Assembly (NCBI GenBank): GCA_002690925.1 | Contig: NZGD01000035.1 | Location: forward strand, 1-64,000 | Source: Rhodopirellula sp. | GTDB taxonomy: Bacteria; Planctomycetota; Planctomycetia; Pirellulales; Pirellulaceae | Length of the DNA: 64,000 nt | Direction of reading: 5' to 3' | Shown: in pieces, positions 10,287-19,800 of the stretch | How positions within the stretch are numbered: position 1 is the stretch's first letter | Layout: the number at the start of each line of letters is the position of its first letter | The notes under the pieces: generated by a model | What the model was told of the DNA's origin: nothing | The model's input: the letters and a program-made list of their open reading frames with translations, nothing else | The model's database searches: none | Translations under genes and position numbers: made by a program

Positions 10287-10401
10287 AACACGGATGCTTG
10301 GATGCATTGGCGTTAACTGCTACGCCAGAGGTGTCTGAGTTAAAAAGCAACTCGCGTACACCGTCACATTACCTCTCGCGTTTTACCACCGACCAGCATT
10401 A

Positions 10402-11046
10402 TCAAGGCGATAGACGCAACAACTGCCATTGCTCAGCATCCCAACGATAGCAGATCCGATCATGCAGTCGCCCGGGCCTGCCCTGCCAGAACTCAAAAGT
10501 GGTAGGTTGCACTTCATATCCTCCCCAATGATCAGGACATGGGATTTCTTGCTGGTCGTACTTGGATTCGAGCGCCGTGAACTGTTCCTCAAGCACTCGG
10601 CCTGAATCGATCACTGAGGACTGTCGGCTCACATGCGCTCCTAACTGACTTTCTCGGGGGCGACTATGAAAGTAGTGCACCGACTTGCTGCGATCTGATT
10701 TCCTGGCAATCCCCTGAATCCTCACCTGACGCTGCAAATGCCCCCACAGGAAACAGAGCGAAACGTGGGGATTCTCAGCAATTTGTTTCCCCTTCTCGGA
10801 CTCATAGTTCGTGTAGAAGCAAAGGCGTCCACCTTCAATCCCTTTTAACAAGACGATTCTTGAGGTCACTTTTCCTTCAGTATCCGCAGTTGCCAATGTC
10901 ATGGCATTGACTTCCATCCAGTCTGGCAAATCAGGCTGCTGGGCTTCCTCAAACCAACGCTGGAACTGAACCATTGGATCAGCATCAACGTCACGTTTTG
11001 CAAGGCCCGCCATGGAATAGCTCTTACGCATTTCGTGTATGGACAT
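10402..11046 (-). CDS. pdxH: Pyridoxamine 5'-phosphate oxidase
   Basis: PdxH oxidises pyridoxamine or pyridoxine 5'-phosphate to pyridoxal 5'-phosphate with FMN and oxygen. All family landmarks appear in 214 residues: MRKSY near the start, SRIVLLKGI and CFYTNYESEKG around the FMN site, SRPRESQLGAHVSRQS in the middle and the C-terminal RLHDR followed by LLRLSP. It starts at an ATG at 11046 and is divergent from yqgE. No PLP-synthesis genes are next to it, so it probably serves salvage. Confidence 0.95.
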   Translation of the reverse strand: MSIHEMRKSYSMAGLAKRDVDADPMVQFQRWFEEAQQPDLPDWMEVNAMTLATADTEGKVTSRIVLLKGIEGGRLCFYTNYESEKGKQIAENPHVSLCFLWGHLQRQVRIQGIARKSDRSKSVHYFHSRPRESQLGAHVSRQSSVIDSGRVLEEQFTALESKYDQQEIPCPDHWGGYEVQPTTFEFWQGRPGRLHDRICYRWDAEQWQLLRLSP

Positions 11047-11197
11047 GCCTGTATCAAGCTCTGAGAAAGGAGAATTGAGGAAATTTCGGAAACACGCTCG
11101 TAAATAGCGCCAATGTTTGGCGCGCCACTTGCCCAGTTATAAGCAAGCGGGGTTTTTACTGCCAACCTGACAGCATCGATGAACCATGGAGCACCGA

Positions 11198-11848
11198 ATG
11201 AGGGAATCGTACCTTGGCCAGTTATTGGTCGCGTCCAGCACCACTACCGACCCAATGTACGCCAACGGGGTCTGTCTGATCGTCCACGCCGATGAGACCC
11301 GTGTGATCGGTGTCATGCTTAACCGCCCAATCGAGCCGAACCCCGAAGCGTTCGATGCCATTCTCGGTGAGACCTACTCCGAGAAAACAGCCAAACAACC
11401 ACGCCGATTCTCAACACATGCTTCAAAAACAGAAGAAAGTGAGACCAATTCTCCTTGTGAGGATTTGAAGCTACCCCTGCCTTCAAGATCACTGCACTTC
11501 GGAGGTCCCTTGTCAGGACCGATTGTCGCACTTCACCAAATCCGCGATTACGCAGAAGCCGAAACAGGTGATGGGATCTACGTTGCCGCACAAAAGCAAC
11601 ATCTCGTTGACCTGATCCGTGATGAGAATGAACCATTTCGACTAATTGTCGGTCATCTGGGATGGAATACCGAAGACCTCAATGCAGAAATTACTGACGG
11701 CAATTGGCACGTTTTACCGGCCAATGTCGACGATGTTTTTTCGTCAGCGAGCGACATGTGGTCCTGTGTCATTCGCCGAGCAACTAATTCATCGCTTGCG
11801 AAGTGGATTGGTCTCCCTGATGCAAACGCGGTTGGAGAGTTAAACTAA
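11198..11848 (+). CDS. YqgE/AlgH family protein
   Basis: A DUF179 (YqgE/AlgH) protein of about 216 residues. Landmarks are YLGQLLVASS at the N-terminus, VIGVMLNRPIE, LHFGGPLSGP in the centre and RLIVGHLGWN in the last third. The family is widespread with unclear biochemical function; AlgH was linked to alginate regulation in Pseudomonas. Start: the ATG at 11198 (MRESYLGQ) matches the family start better than the in-frame ATG at 11186. A Ser/Thr/Glu-rich insertion of about 30 residues between the first half and FGGP is longer than in short family members. Confidence 0.88.
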   Translation: MRESYLGQLLVASSTTTDPMYANGVCLIVHADETRVIGVMLNRPIEPNPEAFDAILGETYSEKTAKQPRRFSTHASKTEESETNSPCEDLKLPLPSRSLHFGGPLSGPIVALHQIRDYAEAETGDGIYVAAQKQHLVDLIRDENEPFRLIVGHLGWNTEDLNAEITDGNWHVLPANVDDVFSSASDMWSCVIRRATNSSLAKWIGLPDANAVGELN

Positions 11849-11962
11849 GGTGGTGCGTGCCGTATGACTTGTCAATGGATACTCCATCCCAGTACGACGA
11901 CATCCATTTCCGGCACACTCACTCGCTACGAATTTCAGCAATCCAGCAGCAAGAGCTAAACC

Positions 11963-12352
11963 GTGGACGACCCCGACCAAGAAGATGGGATCAAGAAAAA
12001 GTTTCGCATTCAAAGGCGACGACTTGGCAAGATCATGTTCATCGAAAAAGAAGGCACTTACGGTTTCATCCAAGCCGAAGACTTCACTGATGACGTGTTT
12101 TTTCATTCCGTCGACTGGGATGGAAATGTCGTCAAGAACGGTGTCACACGGAAAGTTGCCCCAGAAGTCGAGTTGTGGGTCGAGTTTGAACTCGATGACG
12201 AACATCGCGAGACCCACGATCGCCTGAGAGCCAAAGTGGTTCGCCCAACAACACGCCCTACAGGACGCAAACTGTCAGGTCGCGACGCGACTTTTCGGAT
12301 CATAACACATCACCCTAACGCACGGCGAAAGCGACCCAATTGGCGTAAGTAG
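11963..12352 (+). CDS. Cold-shock-domain-like protein with basic C-terminal tail
   Basis: A 129-residue protein with an OB-fold of cold-shock type. LGKIMFIEKEGTYGFIQ carries an RNP1-like motif and DDVFFHSVDW the RNP2-like motif, at about residues 20-50. After the domain comes a basic tail ending in NARRKRPNWRK, which could add non-specific nucleic-acid binding. The start is GTG at 11963; the next ATG lies inside the OB fold and would destroy it. The match to standard CspA is partial (long acidic loop before RVAPE-like strand), so this is a divergent single-stranded RNA or DNA binder. It follows yqgE by 114 bases. Confidence 0.7.
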   Translation: MDDPDQEDGIKKKFRIQRRRLGKIMFIEKEGTYGFIQAEDFTDDVFFHSVDWDGNVVKNGVTRKVAPEVELWVEFELDDEHRETHDRLRAKVVRPTTRPTGRKLSGRDATFRIITHHPNARRKRPNWRK

Positions 12353-12407
12353 TGGTAACGAACGGCAAGTGATGGAAACTTCGCCCCGGATCATCACGTG
12401 AATTATC

Positions 12408-14423
12408 TCACTTTGGTGCTTTGCTACCTTTCTTCCTGGCTGCAATCACCTTCGCCTCAAGATCCCGAACAAGCTTGCCATTGATGTGCGTTGTCAAGAG
12501 TTCTCGAGTGACGCCAAACATTTGGTCGACCTTCGCCCGCTGATTCGCACTGCGAGCTAGCAGGTTGTTGAAGTAGGTCTGCCGCTTGCCCATATCATTG
12601 GCAAGTTGTTCGTTACTGGGTTGGTTTCGAAGGGCTTCCATCAGCGCTTGGGCTTTATCAAATTCTTCACGTTCCAGCCGCAATTCAATCCGGGCCTCAA
12701 ATAATGCCCGGACGGCAACGAGGTCGATAATCGCGTTCTGCACACCACGAATATAAGCTTCTGCTTGCAGTCGTGTGTCATCACCCGACAAGTCTGCCAC
12801 ATCGAACTCATGCAAACCGGGGACGATCGGCAAGCGAGCGAGGACAGCACCACCATTCTTGACATACAACAATCGGAAGGGGTCTTTGGTGGGCTCGATT
12901 CTCATACGTCCGTCCCAGTCTGTTCGCCCGATGAAGGTCATTTTTGTCGACTTCAATTCCTTCTCATACAATTCATATCCAATCATTGGTGTGCTTGGAT
13001 CGCGTTGCAAATGGAGACGCACCGTCGATGCTTCTTCAAACGGACGGACCTTCAATGCCATCCTGAATGTTCGCTTGTTCTTCCTTCCCTGCAGACCACC
13101 GGCACGCCCTGAATAAAAATCCATTTTCACATTGCGACCCTCAAATCCTGTCACATTCAAGAAGGCCCAATCGATGGGTCCAATCACAAATGGCCTTCCA
13201 TTACGATCATTTTTTCGCGTCATCGGTTCAAGAACATCGCCAACTTTCAACTTAGCTGGTGAATTTTCATCCATGATCAAACCGCTTGCTCTCAACAAGC
13301 CAGTTGCACTGCGTGCACCGGCGTTATCCACCCGAACAACCGGCGCGAAGGCCCGCGTAATTGTCTTGCCGATCGTGGTTGGCAAAGTATGCCGCGTCCC
13401 ACCCTCAGTTTCTGCAACCGGGCCAAAATGCTGCATCAACGTATCCATCTCAACCACGCTTACTTTTGTCGGTACTTCGTTGGCCTGTAACTTGACAATG
13501 AAAATCTTGTCATAAGCGTCCACAGCTCGACTCACCAAATTCGCTAATTTCGGGAGAATTACCTTCGCCTCAGGTTCATCCAAAGCTCGTGCGGTGCCAC
13601 GAGAAACCAGGACCGCTTCGGTTTTTTCTTCAGCCCAGAGTTCACTCACTGCAACAGCATCACCATCAACGACTGTCAGCTTGGGACCCACACCAGAAAC
13701 AGTCTTGTCCCCAAGAAGAGCAGAGCGTTGCTTTACTTCCTGAATACGCCCACCGGTTCCATAAATTTTTTCAACGTATTGAGCGACATTCTCAGCGACG
13801 CGAATACGTATGGCATCCTTGTGATCACGCTTCACAGCCAACACCGGGTCCGCTGCCGTAATCGTGTCGTAGTCCATGCCAGCCATGTTTCGCTGAGCTG
13901 CAGTCGCCACCGCGCGAGGTGCCTTGGCAATCGTGACTCGCCAGATTGCTGAATAGTCACGATCCAGAAACTTGCGAAGAGGCTGTTCAATAGTCGAAAC
14001 TGAAATTTCCGGGCTGTCAGAAACGAGCCAAATCAAAACTTTGTATGGTGAATAGTCCCATGGAAGCTCCTGCTCAGCAGACTTGTTGAGCTTCTTGTAG
14101 TTTTCAATTGCAACCTTGACTGCATCGGGATCAACCTCAGCCACCTCACCGCCGTTACCTTCACTGGATTCGCCAGCTGCTCCTAACGTTCCGGCATTTT
14201 CCGCTGCGGCGGCACTGTCGGTTGCAGCGTCAACTATCGAGTCTGGCTTCTCACCTGCCTGGTCAGCACCGGCCGCCTGGTCAGCACCGGATGCCTGGCC
14301 AGCACTGGCTGCCTGGTCAGCACCGGGCGCAGCCTGCATCGCAAACACGACACTGCGCCAACCGACGTTGTGATCGACGGCGACGACTAAAAAAACGATT
14401 ATCAATAATTTAAAGCGCATCAT
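12408..14423 (-). CDS. Secreted protein of unknown function, last gene of envelope operon
   Basis: About 671 residues with a signal peptide (MMRFKLLIIVFLVVAVD...), then an Ala/Gly/Asp/Gln repeat linker, an acidic linker, and a long folded part from about residue 115 beginning PWDYSPYKVLIWLVSDSP. The last 130 residues are helical and charged (EARIELRLEREEFDKAQALMEAL), likely a coiled coil or TPR-like end. I recognise no family. The ATG at 14423 overlaps the stop of the upstream solute-binding protein gene as ATGA, a signature of translational coupling; an in-frame ATG at 14438 is less likely. The coupling ties this protein functionally to the solute-binding protein, so it is probably periplasmic. 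Confidence 0.75.
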   Translation of the reverse strand: MMRFKLLIIVFLVVAVDHNVGWRSVVFAMQAAPGADQAASAGQASGADQAAGADQAGEKPDSIVDAATDSAAAAENAGTLGAAGESSEGNGGEVAEVDPDAVKVAIENYKKLNKSAEQELPWDYSPYKVLIWLVSDSPEISVSTIEQPLRKFLDRDYSAIWRVTIAKAPRAVATAAQRNMAGMDYDTITAADPVLAVKRDHKDAIRIRVAENVAQYVEKIYGTGGRIQEVKQRSALLGDKTVSGVGPKLTVVDGDAVAVSELWAEEKTEAVLVSRGTARALDEPEAKVILPKLANLVSRAVDAYDKIFIVKLQANEVPTKVSVVEMDTLMQHFGPVAETEGGTRHTLPTTIGKTITRAFAPVVRVDNAGARSATGLLRASGLIMDENSPAKLKVGDVLEPMTRKNDRNGRPFVIGPIDWAFLNVTGFEGRNVKMDFYSGRAGGLQGRKNKRTFRMALKVRPFEEASTVRLHLQRDPSTPMIGYELYEKELKSTKMTFIGRTDWDGRMRIEPTKDPFRLLYVKNGGAVLARLPIVPGLHEFDVADLSGDDTRLQAEAYIRGVQNAIIDLVAVRALFEARIELRLEREEFDKAQALMEALRNQPSNEQLANDMGKRQTYFNNLLARSANQRAKVDQMFGVTRELLTTHINGKLVRDLEAKVIAARKKGSKAPK
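14253..14324 (-). repeat. Short tandem repeat encoding GADQAA-like hexapeptides
   Basis: Four imperfect 18-base units encode GADQAA, SAGQAS, GADQAA and GADQAG immediately after the signal peptide of the 676-codon secreted protein. This is a flexible spacer, and the near-identity of the DNA units suggests recent slippage. Copy number may vary between strains. Confidence 0.8.
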
Positions 14424-16759
14424 TGTCCCAGCCGCCAATTTCCCGCGTTCTGATAAAGCGAAACGATGTCAGATCCCATCCCCACCAATTCCCGCCGATA
14501 AGCATACGACTCGACCATTTGCCACAGAGGCAAGACGGGAAGTTCGTGGTGGGTTATCGAATGAAGATCCAAGAGTTTGTCCCGCACTTCACGCCAATTT
14601 TTGGCATGCTCAAGTTGTCTTAAACCGAGTCCCACAAGTTGGTCTTGGCTGCCGGCAAGACCCTCAGGGCCAAGCACACGCCGCGCATCAATGATCGGCT
14701 CCCAAACCGCTGCGGAAACGTAAACGATATCGGCTATATCCTCGTCCGGTTTCGGAAAAGTTCTGCCCACAGGGAGCTGGACCAACTCAACCTCCAATCC
14801 CAGCAGTTTCCACTGAGTACTGATTGCTTCACATGCAACCCGCGACAGATTGTCAGGAGGAAAGGCCAACCGAATCGGTTTCAAGTCAGGCATTTCCAGT
14901 TTCTTGCGGGCTGCCATTGCCTTCATCTGATTTGTATTCATTGCCAGAAGAAGCTTTGCCAACGGCGGTTCATAGGGCCTTGGCTCGATATTTTCATCAT
15001 AGCCATATCCCAATGGATCATTGAGTTCGATGCCGGCGGGAAATGGACCTGAAAGCACGCGACAGCCTTCAAACTCGAGCCCTTCCAGCAGTTCGCCCTT
15101 TAAGATGTCCTCTCGGTTTATCCCATAAAGCAAAGCACGTCGAAATGTTCTTTCTGCCATATAAGCGTGATCTGAACACGGCACCAACATGTGAACGGTG
15201 GGCAATGGGTAGTTTGCGACCTTGATTGACTTGCTACGCTGCAGCCTGACAGCATCAGCAGGGAACAGTTGATCCAGAACATCGACTTCACCTTGAAGAA
15301 GAAGACTCACGGCGTCTGCGGCGGAAGCACACCGCACTTCCACGATTTCACGGGGCTGCGTCTCTGTTTTTGGGGCTCCCGAGAGCACGTACCGGACTTC
15401 GTCGTCGTCGACTTCCTTTCGACGATAATCACCGGTGGGTGAAAGTGGCTTGTCACCAAACCAACTGCCATCGACCGGTATTTGAAGCAAGCTGGTCGGC
15501 AACACATTGGGGCGGCGCAAATTGAAGGAGACCTGTTTCGGGCCTTCCAAGCCGATCGAATCGACAGCCGCAGCCCACGGTGAAAAATAATCACTCGAAC
15601 TCGACTGCGCTCTTTTAGCCATCACATCCGCTAAGAATGGACCACTCACCTTATCCAAAGGTGGTTGCAATTTTTCAGGCTCAAGCAGCAGATCAAAGTG
15701 CATACGATCCGGGCTCATTTCGACATCTCCAAAGATGAAGTCATACTCTCCACCTTCGGGCCCAGGGCCCTCCATTTCAAATAGCGTTCGATACAACAAA
15801 CGCCCTGACCTTCGAGCGCCCCAGTTATCCAGTCGCGTTGGCTCCAGTACGGTGGCCGTCTGAAGGACTCCAACATTGATCAACGGATAGATCCGATCAA
15901 CCAACTTAACGAGCTCAGTTCCACCTGGAATATCTGGCTTTAAATACACACTTTCACGCGAGAGCTTACGTGCAGCACGATAGTCTTTGGCTTCTAACGC
16001 AACCTTGGCTTCGTTCTGTTTGATAGTCGCCATCCGCAGGAATTCAGCATTCCATTTTTTGATTGATTGCAAATTATCATTCGCATAATCTTTCTCGAGA
16101 CGAGCCAGCATTTTCTGAGCCAGATCCAAATCGCCATCATCCATCAATTGTTGCATCAACTGATCAGTCGTTCGCCCGATTGCATCGATTACCAACGACC
16201 GCTTGTATTCGGGCGCGTATCGTCTTAATTCCTCCAGCATTGCCAAGGTCGGAGCCAACTCTTTTCGTTTTGCCCTCGCAATAGCATCCTTCCAAAGAAA
16301 CTCGCATCTTAACTCTCGCAATCCGGCCCGATTCGGAAAGTCTCGAATCAGGACAGACATGAAGGGGTACGCACCTTTGAAGTCACCACGCGAGATCCTT
16401 TCTTTCGTCTCCCGCTCAAGTCGTGTTTCCCAAAAATCGATCTCCTTGATATCAGACCATTTAGCGGTGAAATCTTTTCCCTCAATACCCAGGACATTGA
16501 GCTTCAACGAGCCACTTCTATCGGCAGGCATGGTTCTGCCCGGCAACTGCAATAAGAGCGTCTTGGCCCAACCACCCCCTGCTTTTTCAGTAAAAAAAAG
16601 AAGATCATGCGGTTCTTCCTGCAAGAGTTCGAGCCCGGGATCACCGGGAACGCCCTGCTGCGCAAAATTGAGCAACTGAGCATCCGCAGGCCGAACGCTG
16701 AGTGACATAGTCAGACAAATGACCAGCAGACAAAGCAAACTTGTAATTCGTATGCTCAT
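14420..16759 (-). CDS. Family-5 extracellular solute-binding protein with N-terminal helical-repeat domain
   Basis: About 779 residues. The ATG at 16759 gives a good signal peptide (MSIRITSLLCLLVICLTM...); the frame extends to a TTG at 16780. Residues about 30-280 look like a TPR-type helical domain (repeated short helices such as LAQKMLARLEKDYAND). From about 285 on the protein resembles SBP_bac_5 oligopeptide/nickel-binding proteins: a barrel start with ATVLEPTRLDNWGARRSGRLLYRTLFE, FRRALLYGINREDILKGEL, and RVACEAISTQWKLLGLEVELVQLP. No ABC permease or ATPase gene is near, so it may act in signalling or scaffolding rather than import. It is 41 bases downstream of the propeller gene and coupled by ATGA to the gene after it. 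Confidence 0.8.
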   Translation of the reverse strand: MSIRITSLLCLLVICLTMSLSVRPADAQLLNFAQQGVPGDPGLELLQEEPHDLLFFTEKAGGGWAKTLLLQLPGRTMPADRSGSLKLNVLGIEGKDFTAKWSDIKEIDFWETRLERETKERISRGDFKGAYPFMSVLIRDFPNRAGLRELRCEFLWKDAIARAKRKELAPTLAMLEELRRYAPEYKRSLVIDAIGRTTDQLMQQLMDDGDLDLAQKMLARLEKDYANDNLQSIKKWNAEFLRMATIKQNEAKVALEAKDYRAARKLSRESVYLKPDIPGGTELVKLVDRIYPLINVGVLQTATVLEPTRLDNWGARRSGRLLYRTLFEMEGPGPEGGEYDFIFGDVEMSPDRMHFDLLLEPEKLQPPLDKVSGPFLADVMAKRAQSSSSDYFSPWAAAVDSIGLEGPKQVSFNLRRPNVLPTSLLQIPVDGSWFGDKPLSPTGDYRRKEVDDDEVRYVLSGAPKTETQPREIVEVRCASAADAVSLLLQGEVDVLDQLFPADAVRLQRSKSIKVANYPLPTVHMLVPCSDHAYMAERTFRRALLYGINREDILKGELLEGLEFEGCRVLSGPFPAGIELNDPLGYGYDENIEPRPYEPPLAKLLLAMNTNQMKAMAARKKLEMPDLKPIRLAFPPDNLSRVACEAISTQWKLLGLEVELVQLPVGRTFPKPDEDIADIVYVSAAVWEPIIDARRVLGPEGLAGSQDQLVGLGLRQLEHAKNWREVRDKLLDLHSITHHELPVLPLWQMVESYAYRRELVGMGSDIVSLYQNAGNWRLGQ

Positions 16760-16800
16760 TGAAGTGTTCCAACTGAACAATGGGAAAGGTGTGGACTCAA

Positions 16801-19800
16801 TTAGTTGGCAGGGACAGGGGTCCGGTAAATGACACCCTCAGTGCCGGGGACCAGCAGCATGCCATCATCGACCAATGGTGTAGCTGAAACGGGCTGCCCC
16901 AAATCGGTTGCGCCCGTCACAGTTCCGGTTTCAGGATCAAACACAACGAGCCAGCCGGCCTTCCCTGCAAGCACAATTTTGCCATCACTCATGATCGGCT
17001 TACCGACAGGCAAACCAGCCGGAACTGGAATTTGGAACAACTCTTTTCCCTCTGCATCAATTCCTCGCAACTGTGAATCATCAGTCTGATAGAGACCGTA
17101 TTCACCCACGGCAACCGGCCCCCAAACCACTCGCCCGTCGAGCAGGACTTTGAATTTCGGCTTCAAGCTGACGATGTCAAAACCAACAATGAAATCAGCT
17201 GCTGGACCAGCTGTGGCACCCACAACCGTATTGCCAACTCCCGCAATTTGATCCAGCAGGTCAAACTCCAAGTCAGCGGATGCGAGTTCACGAATCTGAT
17301 CGCCCACTCGTAAGCGGTACAATTTCTTGCGACTGTCAGCAAGAATGACTTGGTCAAGATCGCTCGGCAGCGTAAGCGAATTGGTCCAGTTGACCTGTTT
17401 ATTCGGATCACTCGCAGGTTGGAACGGTGTTCCAATTGTCTTGCCAGTACGCCAGTCCACCAGTACAGCCCTGCCGTTGTTCAACGGCAAGAACAAACCA
17501 CCTCCTGCCACGATTCCTCCGTCTGTCGGCTTTCCGGCTGAGAAGCTCATGGTGACTTGTCGAAGCTTTCCAAGCTCTCGTTGCGGCTCGTACACGATGA
17601 TTGACTGGCCATCCACTTGATTCAACATCAGACTTCGACTCTCGTCGATGGCGATTGGGTCTTCGAATCTGATAGCGACTGACTTCGCGCCTGGATTGTC
17701 GATGGGACCATTGGTTGAGCCCGCATTTTCAGCTTCGGAGTCAATTTCGAACAAAGCGGCCTGAGTCGTGACACTCTGTAATGCGTCACTGCCTGGTGGC
17801 TTGCTCAGCAAAGCGACCGGTACTCCAACGTCCGTTCGCCAGATCTCTTCCCCGGTTTTAGGATCTGCAGCAGTAACTCGAATGGCCGATGTCCCCCGCA
17901 GGACCCTTGCGTACACCAAGGCATCATCTGCCGAGTATGGTTGGCCGATGAAAGTGTCAAACTCATGCTTGATCCAATCACGGATCACTCGACCGGTATT
18001 GATCTGGAGTTCATAACGACCAATTCTCGTACCAGTAATCCACATTTGACTTCGCCCAACCGCCATCTGTGTGGATGTAGGTTGCTCGTAAAACGGTGGC
18101 AGTTTCGCAGCCTCCGTCACCTGATTCGTTTCAGCCGTTGGTTCAATGTCGTAGACGACGACTTCCCCCAGATCAGTCAACACGATCAGTCTGCGTCCCT
18201 GGATGATGGGTGGTACACGGACATTTCCAGTAAGCCTGAAACTTTGCGTTTCCTGAACCTGCCCACCAGTTTCGTCAACACGAAGCACCCTGAGGTTTGC
18301 ATAGTCACTGCCCGCGTTGACAATCACAAAAACATGCCCCAGCAACGGAACGGGTGGAACACTGACGGTGCCCGGTTCATGCCCGACGTAGAAACTTTCG
18401 ACGCAGGATCCATTACGCGTGTTGAGTAGATAGAGATTGCTGTGATCCCCAACGACGTATGCCCTTTTAGCTCGATCATCGACACCGGGTGCAGCATCGA
18501 GATTCTGAGGAACTTGGGAAACCCATTTTGCATCACCAGTTTCGACATCCAGACAGATCACTCTGCCAGAATCCGTGGACACATAAATCTCATCACCATT
18601 ACTGATTGGCTGCCCGAACGGCTCACCTATGGTTGTTCGCCATAAAACCCGTCCATCGTCTTCACTGCAACGTAAAACTTCAAGTGTCGAGGATTCGCTT
18701 AGTAGCACGCCGTCTTCGAGTCGCAATGGCGGAAGTTCTTTTGAATATCCAACAAACTTCCGCCATCGAAGTTTTCCATTCTCACCGTCAAACGCTAAAA
18801 TTGAGCCACCAGCACGGAAGTAAAGCGTGACTCCACGCAATTCCGGAGCAACCTTTCCTGCCAAGGTGGTCAACAAAACGGACTCTGCACCACCATCTTC
18901 TGCAACCGCCTCACCTGCTTCAGGCAAATTTGCTGAGGGCCCAACCAGACCCTGCTGTATCTCGCTGGCTTCCAGAATCAATTTGACAAGTCGTTCATTT
19001 TCCCGCAGGTCGGGAAAATTTCGCAGCAGTTCAGTACGCGTATCGTACGCATCTTTCGTGTTTTTCGCAGCGAGTGAAACCATCATCGACTCCTCTGCTT
19101 TGTCGAGACTGATATTTCGATTGATATCACGCTCGACGCGAGCTCGATCCTCTTCCAACGAAAGCAATTTCCCCTCCAAGTTCGTACGATCAGAGGCAGA
19201 CATGTAAGCCGCGTTGTTCATGAGTTCCCGCTGCTCATCAAGTACTGCTAGCAGCTGCTGCTTTCGAGGCGTCTCTTTGGCACGGCCCGCTGCCGAGGCA
19301 AGATTTTGAGCAATCTTCACCATCAAAAGAGCCAGGTTCGACCGCTCTTCATTCATCCCCTCCTCTTCCGCAATTGCAGGCAACTTTTCCTTTGCCAGAT
19401 TGACGGCCTGTTCGGGTTCCTGCTTAAACTCGGCAGCTTTGTAAAGCTCCGTCATGGTAATACGCGTACGTGCCATAGATGAATACTGATGATCATCTCC
19501 GAACATTTCCAAGAAAGTGACATAGTCATCTTGTGCGGATTGGTAGGTCAGGCTGTCGTAAGCGTCATTCGCCCTCGCGATGAAGGCATCAGCATCTTCT
19601 CGACTCAGGATCCACCAACCAGCTCCCAGGGTCAGCAACAAGAGAATGATGATCGCGACATAGCCGTAGATTTTGAACGAGTCCCAAACTGTCTTTGGCT
19701 CCTCCGGCTTCCTACGCGAGGGTGTCGGCCGCTCTCTTGGCGTGTCCTCCGCCATTCCACCTCCTAGTGCCTCAACCCCAACCGGAGTTGCTTCCACGGG

